Assembly (NCBI GenBank): GCA_043813445.1
Contig: JBDRLD010000052.1
Span: 1 to 14,505 of the forward strand
Length of the DNA stretch: 14,505 nucleotides
Direction of reading: 5' to 3'
Origin: JBDRLD01 sp043813445
GTDB taxonomy: Bacteria > Patescibacteriota > Patescibacteriia > JACPHY01
Position numbers and translations under genes: made by a program. This document shows, one piece after another, positions 1-6,470 of the stretch. The notes beneath the pieces are model-generated. The model worked only from the letters and a program-made list of their open reading frames with translations. It was not told where the DNA came from and did no database searches. How positions within the stretch are numbered: the stretch's first letter is position 1; each line of letters begins with the position of its first letter.

Positions 1-514
1 CACCGACGCGCATGCCGGTTGAAAAGAGCACCTCAAGCACGGCCTTATCTCGAAGTGCGAGAAGGGACGCAGTAGAGGTCTGTCGGCCTTCACGTGGTGT
101 TTTGGCTACGGCGATGCCTGACATCGGTGCTGCGAGGAGTCGATCCATCTCCTCTGGCTCAAGGAACTCAACCTCTCGATCCTGCGTCTTCGCGAGCTCG
201 ATTTTTTCCGATGCGAGTGACACGATGTCTCGTTTCGCGAGGTACTTCAAAAATGAACGAATCACCACGAGATGGAGATTCTGTGTTGCAGGTGAAACGG
301 TTTCATCATTTCGTCCCGGGCGTCGGTGGAGCCAGAGGCGAAACTTTCGGACGAGGTCGAGTGTGATCAATCGTACTTCTGTCACCCGCTGCTTTTCTGC
401 AAATTGCTGAAACCGTTCGAGCACGAAGGAGTACATACGAATCGTCGCGGGTGATCGCCCACGTTCTACTTCACAATACTCGAGAAATTGTCGTATAGCG
501 TTCGTGAGGGTCAT
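1..514 (-). CDS. Tyrosine recombinase, Xer-type (N-terminal part, cut by window edge)
   Basis: Reading the minus strand from the ATG at 514 gives 171 open residues running off the window. Residues 1-95 look like the N-terminal SAM-like core-binding domain of Xer/integrase recombinases: an opening helix (FLEYCEVERGRSPATIRMYS), then a second helical stretch ending RSFLKYLAKRD. From about residue 116 the catalytic domain begins (EFLEPEEMDRLLAAP). The last residues, VLFSTGMRVG, are the box I motif, and R169 is the first catalytic arginine of the family; the remaining catalytic residues lie outside the window. Such enzymes cut and rejoin DNA, typically to resolve chromosome dimers at dif sites or to move elements. 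XerC/XerD/XerA cannot be separated from this fragment. No clear Shine-Dalgarno precedes the ATG; an in-frame TAA a short way upstream, with no ATG, GTG or TTG between, supports this start. Its promoter region lies in a repeat cluster. Confidence 0.88.
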   Translation of the reverse strand, partial: MTLTNAIRQFLEYCEVERGRSPATIRMYSFVLERFQQFAEKQRVTEVRLITLDLVRKFRLWLHRRPGRNDETVSPATQNLHLVVIRSFLKYLAKRDIVSLASEKIELAKTQDREVEFLEPEEMDRLLAAPMSGIAVAKTPREGRQTSTASLLALRDKAVLEVLFSTGMRVG

Positions 515-556
515 AAGGGAGTCAGCACCCAGCGGTCGTCCTTAATTTCCAGCGTC

Positions 557-611
557 ATGCGTCAAGCGTACTGCGTCTCGCGTTATGATGCGTCCCGCGT
601 TATGATGCGTC
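557..611 (-). repeat. ACGC-rich repeat cluster A (inverted relative to clusters B and C)
   Basis: Positions 557-570 are an exact reverse complement of the 14-mer TACGCTTGACGCAT, which occurs twice on the plus strand at 740-753 and 761-774. Next to it the 16-mer CGCGTTATGATGCGTC occurs twice with a 17-base period (579-594 and 596-611). The cluster sits in the leader of the recombinase gene. No coding function is seen. Confidence 0.75.
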
Positions 612-626
612 GCTATAAGTATAGCG
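611..626. promoter_or_regulatory. Perfect palindrome, candidate operator in recombinase promoter
   Basis: CGCTATA and TATAGCG form perfect 7-bp arms around an AG centre. The palindrome covers the TATACT-like -10 box (618-623, minus strand) of the recombinase gene. The same 7-mer arms recur in the rpsO leader. It may be an operator or a transcript hairpin. The arms are shorter than the roughly 11-bp arms of a dif site, so a dif role is not supported. Confidence 0.4.
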
Positions 627-646
627 TAGTAGCTATGGGGTTGCAT
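618..646 (-). promoter_or_regulatory. Possible promoter for the tyrosine recombinase gene
   Basis: On the minus strand a perfect TATACT -10 box (618-623) is preceded, after a 17-base spacer, by only a poor -35 hexamer (ATGCAA, 641-646). The position, about 100 bases before the ATG at 514, is reasonable. The -10 box lies inside a perfect palindrome, which could allow control by a bound protein. Confidence 0.3.
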
Positions 647-669
647 TGATTTTAAGTAGGTGATATAGT
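641..669 (+). promoter_or_regulatory. Upstream promoter of rpsO
   Basis: TTGCAT (641-646), a 17-base spacer and TATAGT (664-669) match a sigma70 promoter. Transcription would start near 676, giving rpsO a leader of about 145 nt that includes all of repeat cluster B. A second, closer promoter candidate lies at 766-795. Confidence 0.5.
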
Positions 670-739
670 CTGCCCAGTAGTCATTTGGCGGTTTCTCGGC
701 GATTCGTGGTGTTGGCGACCGCTTGGAAACACGCGTCAG

Positions 740-813
740 TACGCTTGACGCATGGCGCTATACGCTTGACGCATATTTTGTGTCTGGCATATAGCGTACG
801 GCATATAGCGTAC
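740..813 (+). repeat. ACGC-rich repeat cluster B in the rpsO leader
   Basis: TACGCTTGACGCAT occurs at 740-753 and 761-774. GGCATATAGCGTAC occurs as two abutting exact copies at 786-799 and 800-813, ending nine bases before the rpsO ATG. CGCTATA (756-762) is complementary to both TATAGCG copies (790-796, 804-810), and GTACGC (739-744) to both GCGTAC copies (794-799, 808-813). Alternative hairpins are therefore possible directly ahead of the start codon. Confidence 0.75.
766..795 (+). promoter_or_regulatory. Proximal promoter candidate of rpsO, built from repeat sequence
   Basis: TTGACG (766-771), an 18-base spacer and TATAGC (790-795) resemble a sigma70 promoter and would place the start near 802, about 20 nt before the ATG. 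Both hexamers are part of the repeat units of cluster B, so the repeats themselves seem to supply promoter elements. The resemblance could be a by-product of repeat composition. Confidence 0.35.
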
Positions 814-821
814 AGCCGAAT

Positions 822-1172
822 ATGATCGACAAGCACAAGAAAGAGCGCATTATCAAGAAGTACCAGGCGCATGAGGGGGATACTGGATCCCCGCAGGTGC
901 AGATCGCAATCCTCACCGAGGAGATCAAGTTCCTCGTTGAGCACCTGAAGATGCACAAGAAGGATTTTTCGTCTCGTCGTGGACTTTTGAAGAAGGTGAG
1001 TGAGCGCCGTCGGCTCCTCAAATACCTTGGACGCGAGAATCCCGAGGCGCATGATGAGCTAACTCAGAAGCTCAAGCTGAAGGTGAAGAGCGCAGTGGAG
1101 ACGGCAGGTGAAGAACCGGAGCCACTCATTGGAGCGACGAAGAAGAAGATGCCGGCAGTGGTGAATTCGTAA
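822..1172 (+). CDS. rpsO: 30S ribosomal protein S15 (uS15)
   Basis: The 116-residue product has the S15 core almost throughout: GDTGSPQVQIAILTEEI near residues 19-35, then EHLKMHKKDFSSRRGLLKKV and SERRRLLKYL. In the family this helical protein binds 16S rRNA helices 20-22 and helps build the platform of the small subunit. The usual length is about 89 residues, so about 27 extra C-terminal residues are present (acidic EEPEP, then a lysine run KKK). No Shine-Dalgarno sequence is visible before the ATG; the 14-nt repeats of cluster B end nine bases upstream. In E. coli rpsO is controlled by S15 binding to its own leader. The repeat-built, foldable leader here could play an analogous role, but that is inference. 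An intrinsic terminator follows, so the downstream NYN gene is probably expressed at least partly separately. Confidence 0.97.
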   Translation: MIDKHKKERIIKKYQAHEGDTGSPQVQIAILTEEIKFLVEHLKMHKKDFSSRRGLLKKVSERRRLLKYLGRENPEAHDELTQKLKLKVKSAVETAGEEPEPLIGATKKKMPAVVNS

Positions 1173-1180
1173 TGAATCGT

Positions 1181-1218
1181 TGCTCCCCACCATCGGCTGG
1201 GGAGCACCGTCGTTTTTT
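1181..1218 (+). terminator. Intrinsic terminator after rpsO
   Basis: TGCTCCCC (1181-1188) pairs with GGGGAGCA (1199-1206) around a 10-base loop, followed closely by a run of six T (1213-1218). It lies nine bases after the rpsO stop. Confidence 0.85.
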
Positions 1219-1255
1219 CAAAGCACAAACATTTTTCATTTTGTGAGTAAAGGAT

Positions 1256-1777
1256 ATGATCAAGCACCAAGAACAACGTGTCGCCGTATTCATTGACGCA
1301 CAGAATCTCTATCATTCCGCACAACACATGTTTGGCGGAAACCCAAACTTCGCAGAAATTTTGAAGGACGCCGTTGCAGACCGTCGGCTTGTGCGTGCTA
1401 TTGCGTACGTTATTCGTGGACCATCCGGCACCGAGCAACCATTCTTTGACGCTCTGAAGAAGCTCGGCATCGCGACAAAGGAGAAGGACTTACAGGAATT
1501 TGCTTCAGGAGCGAAGAAGGCCGATTGGGACGTAGGCCTCGCGATTGATGCGATTCGTGTGAGTGATCTCGTGGATGTGGTCGTGATTTGTTCAGGCGAT
1601 GGCGACTTCATTCCGCTCGTGGAGTATCTCCAGCATCGTGGTCGACTCGTGGAGGTTGTGGCATTTCGTGCAACGACTTCCGGGAAGCTACAGGAGATTG
1701 TCGATGATTTCGTCGATCTGACGGACAAGAAGTACATCCTGAAGAGTCGACGGAATGCACCACGGAAGCGGGAGTAA
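1256..1777 (+). CDS. NYN domain protein (LabA/DUF88-like, PIN-fold putative RNase)
   Basis: The 173-residue protein is essentially one NYN domain. The conserved acidic sites are present: VFIDAQNLY with D14 and N17, ADWDVGLAIDAI with D90, D92 and D98, and CSGDGDFIPLV with D115 and D117. The end, IVDDFVDLTDKKYIL plus a basic tail (KSRRNAPRKRE), is typical of bacterial LabA-like members. NYN domains share the PIN nuclease fold and are generally thought to be metal-dependent RNases; the substrate here is unknown. The gene lies between rpsO and pnp, a pair usually adjacent in bacteria, which suggests a link to RNA turnover or ribosome function. The start has only a very close AGGA (1251-1254). An in-frame earlier start is not apparent. 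The sequence behind the stop is a tandem repeat array. Confidence 0.9.
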   Translation: MIKHQEQRVAVFIDAQNLYHSAQHMFGGNPNFAEILKDAVADRRLVRAIAYVIRGPSGTEQPFFDALKKLGIATKEKDLQEFASGAKKADWDVGLAIDAIRVSDLVDVVVICSGDGDFIPLVEYLQHRGRLVEVVAFRATTSGKLQEIVDDFVDLTDKKYILKSRRNAPRKRE

Positions 1778-1800
1778 GTGGAGAGTTGATAGTTGTAGGA

Positions 1801-1930
1801 CGCTATACGCTGGACGCTGTACGCGAGACGCGGAACGCTGGACGCTGTACGCGAGACGCGGAACGCTGGACGCTTTACGCGAGACGCTCAGGATACGCTG
1901 GACGCTGGACGCTTTACGCGAGACGCTCAG
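1801..1930 (+). repeat. ACGC-rich tandem repeat array C
   Basis: Units beginning TGGACGCT: two identical, abutting 28-base copies (1811-1838, 1839-1866), a 32-base variant (1867-1898), a 7-base fragment (1899-1905) and a 25-base partial copy (1906-1930). The array opens with CGCTATACGC (1801-1810), which is shared with the rpsO leader repeats, so the three clusters form one family. There are no unique spacers, so it is not CRISPR. The remaining bases up to the pnp start at 2123 hold T-rich sequence with a short GTCCCTT duplication near 1960-1972. I see no convincing promoter or gene there. Confidence 0.85.
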
Positions 1931-2122
1931 AGCAGATAATTGAGAGTAAGAATTTATTGTCCCTTGTCCCTTGTTCTTTTTGTTCTCATTAATGGTTGGT
2001 CGAGAAACAGGGAGTTCTCATGTTCTGCAATCGTCGTGACAGAACGGGGAGAATTCAAGTTTTTCGATCAGCCGCGCGTTTTTTGGGGTTGTTAGTGAAG
2101 GATTAGATAGGGCGAAGCGGAG

Positions 2123-4492
2123 ATGTCCATCGTACGCACTATCTACTTTCAACTACCGGCTCCGACAAGTATGGCTGATCAGACATCATCAGCAATCCGC
2201 CACTTCGAAACCGAGTGGGGCGGACGCACGCTCTCGTTCGATGTGAATCGATACGCAGAGCAGGCGAATGGCTCGGTGCTCGTTCGATACGGCGACACCG
2301 TTATCCTCGCGACCGTGGTCATGGCCGCGCCGCGACCGGGGCTCGACTTCTTCCCACTCATGGTGGAATTTGAAGAGAAGCTCTACGCCGCTGGGAAAAT
2401 TAAGGGATCGCGTTTCATCAAGCGCGAGGGGCGACCGTCGGATGAGGCAATCCTCTCCTGTCGGTTGATTGACCGTTGCATTCGACCGCTCTTCATGGAT
2501 GGCATGCGGAACGATGTGCAGGTGGTTATCACCACACTCTCGTGGGATGAGGAGAACGATTCGGACATTCTCGGCATTATTGGCGCATCGGCGGCGCTCT
2601 CGGTTTCCGATATCCCATGGGATGGCCCAATTGCCGGCATTCGTGTCGGGCGCGCAGTGTCCGAGGACGGAGCGCAGCAAGATTTTATCATTAATCCGAC
2701 GTACGTTGAGCGCGAGAAGAGCCCGCTTGATCTCGTGGTGGCAGGCACCGACGAAAGAGTGCTCATGGTAGAGTCGGCCGCGAAGGAAGTTCCGGAGGAG
2801 ACGTTCAAGGAAGCAATGCGGTTTGCGCTGAAGCACATCGCACCAGCAGTCGCACTCATCGCGGAGATGCAGCGCGCATGCGCGAAGGAGAAGACGGTTA
2901 TCGCAGTGCCGGAGATCGCGCCGGATATTGCCGCTGCGCGAGCGGAGATGCGAACATTCCTTGTCGATACGATTCGTGGACTCGTGAAAGAGCGAGAGTG
3001 GAAGATGAAGTCAGAGCGCAAGGCGCTCGTCGAGCGGGTTACGGAAGCGCACGGGCAATGGCTGACCGATCGCGGAATTGCCGACGAAGAGCGCGGTGCT
3101 TATAGTATTGATGCGAAGGGACTTATCAGTGAAGTGCTTGTTGGACTGGTGCTCGATGAGGATCGCCGTTTGGACGGCCGAGCGCTGACGGCGATTCGTC
3201 CGCTAACCTCTGAGGTGTCGCTGCTCCCGCGGACGCATGGTTCGGGGTACTTCTGTCGCGGTGAAACACGGGTACTTTCTGTGGTGACGCTTGGGCCACC
3301 AGGGGCGGAACAGATTATCGACACGATGGAATTCGATGTGAAGAAGCGCTACATGCATCACTACAACTTCCCACCATACAGCGTGGGGGAGTCCAAGCCG
3401 ATGCGTGGACCCGGACGGCGCGACATTGGGCACGGAGCGCTCGCCGAGCGTGCGCTTGAGCCGGTTATTCCTTCCAAGGAGGCATTCCCTTACACGATTC
3501 GTGTTGTTTCCGAGGTGATGTCGTCAAATGGTTCAAGCTCCATGGGTTCCACGTGCGGTTCAACAATCGCGTTGATGGATGCGGGTGTACCGATCAGCGC
3601 ACCGGTAGCCGGAATCGCGATGGGCATTGCGACGGATGACCGCGGACGCTGGAAGGTGCTCACCGATCTCCAGGCTCTCGAAGATGGTAATGGTGGAATG
3701 GATTTCAAAATCGCCGGAACCGCTCGCGGGATTACCGCGGTGCAGATGGATACGAAGACGAAGGGACTGACCATCGAGCAGTGCGATAAGACGTTCGATC
3801 AAGCGCATGATGGCCGTCTGGAAATTCTTCGTGTCATAGAGGCGTCGATCCCGACGCCACGCGCTGAATTGTCACAGTACGCACCGCGAGTCGAATCTGT
3901 CCAGATCAATCCGGACAAGATCCGCGAGGTCATCGGTCCCGGAGGAAAGATTATCAACGAGATCATCGCCAAGACGGGCTGCGAGATCGACATCGAACAG
4001 ACCGGCATAATCTTCATTACCTCAAGGGATGCGGATGGGATGGAGCGCGCGAAGACATGGATCCGCGATCTCACGCGTGAAGTTGAAGCTGGTGAGGTCT
4101 TCCGTGGTCCGGTGACGCGCTTGCTTGAGTTCGGTGCGTTCGTCGAGGTATTGCCGGGACGTGAGGGGCTTGTCCATATTTCCGAGCTCGCGCCATATCA
4201 CGTGAATAAGGTGACGGACATTGTGAATATTGGTGATGTCATCCCGGTGAAGGTAAAGGAGATCGACGACATGGGTCGCGTGAATCTCTCACTTCGGGCA
4301 GCGGTGGAAGCGGGTGAGGAGTTTACCTTCCCGCCAGCTCCGGAGATGCCACCGGGAGGCTTTCCACCACGATCATCCGGTCCGAGTGACCGTCGAGGAT
4401 CGGGTGGTCCTCCGAGACGTGGTGGATTTGGCGGCCCACGCCGTGGGCCAGGCGGTCCACCGCGCGGTGGACGACCGCCACAGCGGTACTAA
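2123..4492 (+). CDS. pnp: Polyribonucleotide nucleotidyltransferase (PNPase)
   Basis: The 789-residue product has the full PNPase layout: RNase PH-like domain 1 (about 30-240), an alpha-helical segment (about 255-340), RNase PH-like domain 2 (about 345-570), KH domain (about 589-650, GPGG loop at 605-608) and S1 domain (about 656-726). The enzyme degrades RNA 3'-to-5' with phosphate and can add tails, working as a trimer in the cytoplasm. By alignment to the E. coli active site, D486, D492 and K494 correspond to D521, D527 and K529; a neighbouring family aspartate (E. coli D490) is glycine here (G525). FCRGETRVL and SNGSSSMGSTCGS are further hallmarks. After residue 735 comes an unusual Pro/Gly/Arg-rich tail with RGG-type motifs. 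ATG 2171 (residue 17, MADQTSS) is an equally plausible start, since family similarity begins only after it; neither start has a well-spaced ribosome-binding site. Confidence 0.97.
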   Translation: MSIVRTIYFQLPAPTSMADQTSSAIRHFETEWGGRTLSFDVNRYAEQANGSVLVRYGDTVILATVVMAAPRPGLDFFPLMVEFEEKLYAAGKIKGSRFIKREGRPSDEAILSCRLIDRCIRPLFMDGMRNDVQVVITTLSWDEENDSDILGIIGASAALSVSDIPWDGPIAGIRVGRAVSEDGAQQDFIINPTYVEREKSPLDLVVAGTDERVLMVESAAKEVPEETFKEAMRFALKHIAPAVALIAEMQRACAKEKTVIAVPEIAPDIAAARAEMRTFLVDTIRGLVKEREWKMKSERKALVERVTEAHGQWLTDRGIADEERGAYSIDAKGLISEVLVGLVLDEDRRLDGRALTAIRPLTSEVSLLPRTHGSGYFCRGETRVLSVVTLGPPGAEQIIDTMEFDVKKRYMHHYNFPPYSVGESKPMRGPGRRDIGHGALAERALEPVIPSKEAFPYTIRVVSEVMSSNGSSSMGSTCGSTIALMDAGVPISAPVAGIAMGIATDDRGRWKVLTDLQALEDGNGGMDFKIAGTARGITAVQMDTKTKGLTIEQCDKTFDQAHDGRLEILRVIEASIPTPRAELSQYAPRVESVQINPDKIREVIGPGGKIINEIIAKTGCEIDIEQTGIIFITSRDADGMERAKTWIRDLTREVEAGEVFRGPVTRLLEFGAFVEVLPGREGLVHISELAPYHVNKVTDIVNIGDVIPVKVKEIDDMGRVNLSLRAAVEAGEEFTFPPAPEMPPGGFPPRSSGPSDRRGSGGPPRRGGFGGPRRGPGGPPRGGRPPQRY

Positions 4493-4501
4493 CGGGTAAA
4501 A

Positions 4502-4542
4502 ATGTGAACATCCCCCCCTTCAAAGGGCGGGGATGTTCACAT
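4502..4542 (-). terminator. Strong hairpin after pnp; T tract only on the minus strand
   Basis: Positions 4502-4515 pair with 4529-4542 (14 bp; inner part TGAACATCCCC), continuing past one C-C mismatch for two more pairs. On the plus strand no T run follows, so for pnp it would act as a 3'-end stabilising hairpin or a weak terminator. On the minus strand it is followed by TTTTT (complement of 4498-4502), the form of an intrinsic terminator, yet no minus-strand gene lies upstream of it. Confidence 0.6.
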
Positions 4543-4604
4543 AATGAGGTTGAGACGGAAATTATCACATACAGCTTCACTAGCGCGGAGGAACTCGGTA
4601 CACT

Positions 4605-5849
4605 GTGGTTGCTATGCATACTCGAACAACAATCGGTCTACTTGGTGGTGTGGTTATCCTCGGAGCGGTGGCGCTATTGTCGTGGTGCCACGTTTTTCCG
4701 TATGAAGACCACATTATTCCGAATTTGAGCGAGCGAACCATTGCGTACGCGCACGTGAATCTGACGCGTGGGGTTCGTCGTCAACTCTTGAGACGCATAG
4801 ACGTATTGCGTGACGTTTGGGGTGAGGAGTTCAATACGACACTCGGTCAGGCAATTGAGTCACGCGAGAATCGAGAAATTGCAGCAATTTGGCACTATAT
4901 ACCGGATCAGGAGAATCCGCGGCTTACGATTGCGCTTTGGCAGCGAAAGGCAGCAAATACAGCGGTCAATGCCAGTGCGGCTGCAAGATTCGGAGATATC
5001 GTCCTGCTTACACTCGATGATGGGGTTGATGCGGCACTTGTCGGCACAGCGAAGATATTCGATCACGCACTTGTCGCTCATCGTACAAACCCGATTCAGG
5101 TCACTATCAAGCCGGAAATGTTGCCAGTCGCTGAGCTCGAAGCGGCGATTCCTATTATGGAATCAGCCCTACTCAGCGCATCCGGGAACATTCATGAGCA
5201 CGGACTCGCACTCCGCTCCGATGCGAGGCCGGTTTATTTTCGACTGGCGTCGAATCAGCAGCTGATAGCGGAGTTGACTCCGGAGTTTTTGCAGCTAGAG
5301 GTGTCAGAGCCAAGTATTTTCGAGGATATTCTCGCATTCTTCCTACCAGAACAGCTTCGAGAGGAGGCGGCGAGGTTTGCAGGTGTCCCTCTTCGAATCA
5401 GCGCGTCCTCTGCACCGACCGAATACCGCGCGCGCGCGGCTCTGATAGAGCAGCCGACGGAACAGTGGATGCGATCTTTTGCCGCACGTATTCTTCCAGA
5501 AACCCGGCAACACCTACTCGACGGCGTGGTTTCAAGCGTTCTTGTTGCTAATCCGGAGGCACTCAGCGTGGAACACAAGGGGAATAGCTATAGTATATCT
5601 GCTGAACAAAGTGGTAAGACAGTCGCAATATCCTTAGACGACGATGTCGGCGAGGTTGAAATACGTATTGGAGAATCTGAAAGCACTCGTGAAGGCTCAA
5701 CACACCGCATTCCCGGCAATTGTATGACTCGAGGCCTGAACGGATTGCGAATATTCGTCCAAACCAGCGATCCGCTTGCGGTCTCGTGGAGTTTGGATGT
5801 TTCAGCAGAGGGATGGGAGTATGTCTTCTGTGGAGAAGTAATTCGGTAG
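4605..5849 (+). CDS. Membrane-anchored protein of unknown function
   Basis: I do not recognise a family with confidence. The 414-residue product starts with a short basic segment and one strong hydrophobic helix (about residues 9-27), then a long soluble part probably on the outer face of the membrane. The cysteine at 28 follows LLSW, which is not a proper lipobox, so lipoprotein processing is unlikely. The stretch after the anchor (IIPNLSERTIAYAHVNLTRG) resembles the opening of DUF3352-like proteins (a proline followed by an 'ayv.vnl' strand), a weak similarity. The rest alternates strands and helices without a recognisable active site. The GTG start at 4605 is favoured by GGAGGA at 4587-4592, 12 bases upstream; an in-frame ATG at 4614 is the alternative. 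It follows pnp by 112 bases and is not obviously in the same transcript. Confidence 0.75.
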   Translation: MVAMHTRTTIGLLGGVVILGAVALLSWCHVFPYEDHIIPNLSERTIAYAHVNLTRGVRRQLLRRIDVLRDVWGEEFNTTLGQAIESRENREIAAIWHYIPDQENPRLTIALWQRKAANTAVNASAAARFGDIVLLTLDDGVDAALVGTAKIFDHALVAHRTNPIQVTIKPEMLPVAELEAAIPIMESALLSASGNIHEHGLALRSDARPVYFRLASNQQLIAELTPEFLQLEVSEPSIFEDILAFFLPEQLREEAARFAGVPLRISASSAPTEYRARAALIEQPTEQWMRSFAARILPETRQHLLDGVVSSVLVANPEALSVEHKGNSYSISAEQSGKTVAISLDDDVGEVEIRIGESESTREGSTHRIPGNCMTRGLNGLRIFVQTSDPLAVSWSLDVSAEGWEYVFCGEVIR

Positions 5850-6028
5850 ATACTGAAATTTGCTTTGTAGAGCCGATACCTCATTGTGGATATACTGTTG
5901 ATAGTTGTCTGGTAGAAATTTGAGGGTTCGGTTGTAACTGAGGATAAGTTTATATTGATGCGACCGCGGAATTATTCATGTGGCTTTGTTTAGCGAGATT
6001 ATTTGTCGAAGATCAAGGCGATAGCGAG
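5850..6028. other. Intergenic stretch without a recognised gene
   Basis: No open frame with coding character and no obvious fold is seen. A TATACT hexamer at 5891-5896 lacks a matching -35 box at 16-18 bases. The sequence is AT-richer than its surroundings and leads into the promoter of the putative RNA gene. Confidence 0.5.
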
Positions 6029-6057
6029 TTGACGGAAAGCTGTAGGGTTGGTATACT
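6029..6057 (+). promoter_or_regulatory. Strong sigma70-type promoter of the putative ncRNA
   Basis: TTGACG (6029-6034), a 17-base spacer and TATACT (6052-6057) are close to consensus. Transcription would begin around 6064-6067. The next convincing protein start is almost 500 bases downstream and beyond a strong terminator. Confidence 0.75.
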
Positions 6058-6064
6058 TATATCT

Positions 6065-6470
6065 CATGGGTGGGAAATATAGGGATCTTCCTTTGCTGCC
6101 GGGCATGGCCTTGCCGGTAGTTAGTGTATTCGGTACGAGGGAAGTTCCTTCTGCTCTACTGCTCCTTACTTGATCCTCTGCTGACAGGATCACCCTGCTT
6201 CGCAAACAAAAAGCACAAAGGGTGCCGTCCCTCGCTTACAGCTTGTGGCCACCCAGCGAATGGTAGAGCGGCGCGTTTATCAGCAAAACGCACGGTTACG
6301 GTGGGATTTCTCGACGTTCGCGGGGTTTTGTTCAGGATAGCTCCTGGGTAGAACTCCGCGAACGCGAGACCAACCGATAACCATCATAGGGGCGCGAGAC
6401 GTGCTAAAGTCATATCCACCATCAAAACGGTGGCGCACGAACCCTCGCGCTTCTTCTTTTTGTTTTTTGT
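6065..6470 (+). ncRNA. Putative structured non-coding RNA, about 400 nt, family not recognised
   Basis: The interval has its own near-consensus promoter and strong terminator, no credible protein frame, and dense complementarity. Stem 1: 6081-6091 with 6140-6150 (10 bp, one T-T mismatch), enclosing 6096-6102 with 6114-6120. Stem 2: TGATCCT 6171-6177 with AGGATCA 6186-6192. Stem 3: 6193-6200 with 6211-6222 (two 4-bp blocks). Stem 4: GCGTTT 6273-6278 with AAACGC 6286-6291. Stem 5, 89 nt: 6294-6301 with 6374-6382 (one bulged A), 6309-6323 with 6356-6369 (14 bp, one bulged A), then 6330-6333 with 6351-6354 and 6333-6337 closing a short AGGA/TCCT tip. I looked for and did not find the conserved sequences of RNase P RNA, tmRNA or SRP RNA. 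A very long leader with an attenuator for the TraR/DksA gene is the main alternative. Confidence 0.6.
6392..6470 (+). terminator. Strong intrinsic terminator of the putative ncRNA
   Basis: GCGCGAG (6392-6398) pairs with CTCGCGC (6444-6450), CGTGC (6400-6404) with GCACG (6435-6439), and CCACC (6416-6420) with GGTGG (6429-6433). A long T-rich tract follows immediately (6451-6470 and on to 6479). Confidence 0.8.

Noticed and set aside
12..410. 132-codon plus-strand frame at the window start
   Set aside because: It is opposite to a clear tyrosine recombinase reading frame with the box I motif.
1811..1930. CRISPR array
   Set aside because: The 28-base units abut with no unique spacers and vary in length; there are no cas genes in the window.
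6065..6470. RNase P RNA, tmRNA or SRP RNA
   Set aside because: The conserved blocks (GAGGAAAGTCC and ACAGAA of RNase P; the tRNA-like ends and tag frame of tmRNA; GGAAGGAAGCAGCC-like loop of SRP RNA) were not found on either strand. GAGGGAAGTTCC at 6137-6148 only superficially resembles the RNase P block and is paired in another helix.
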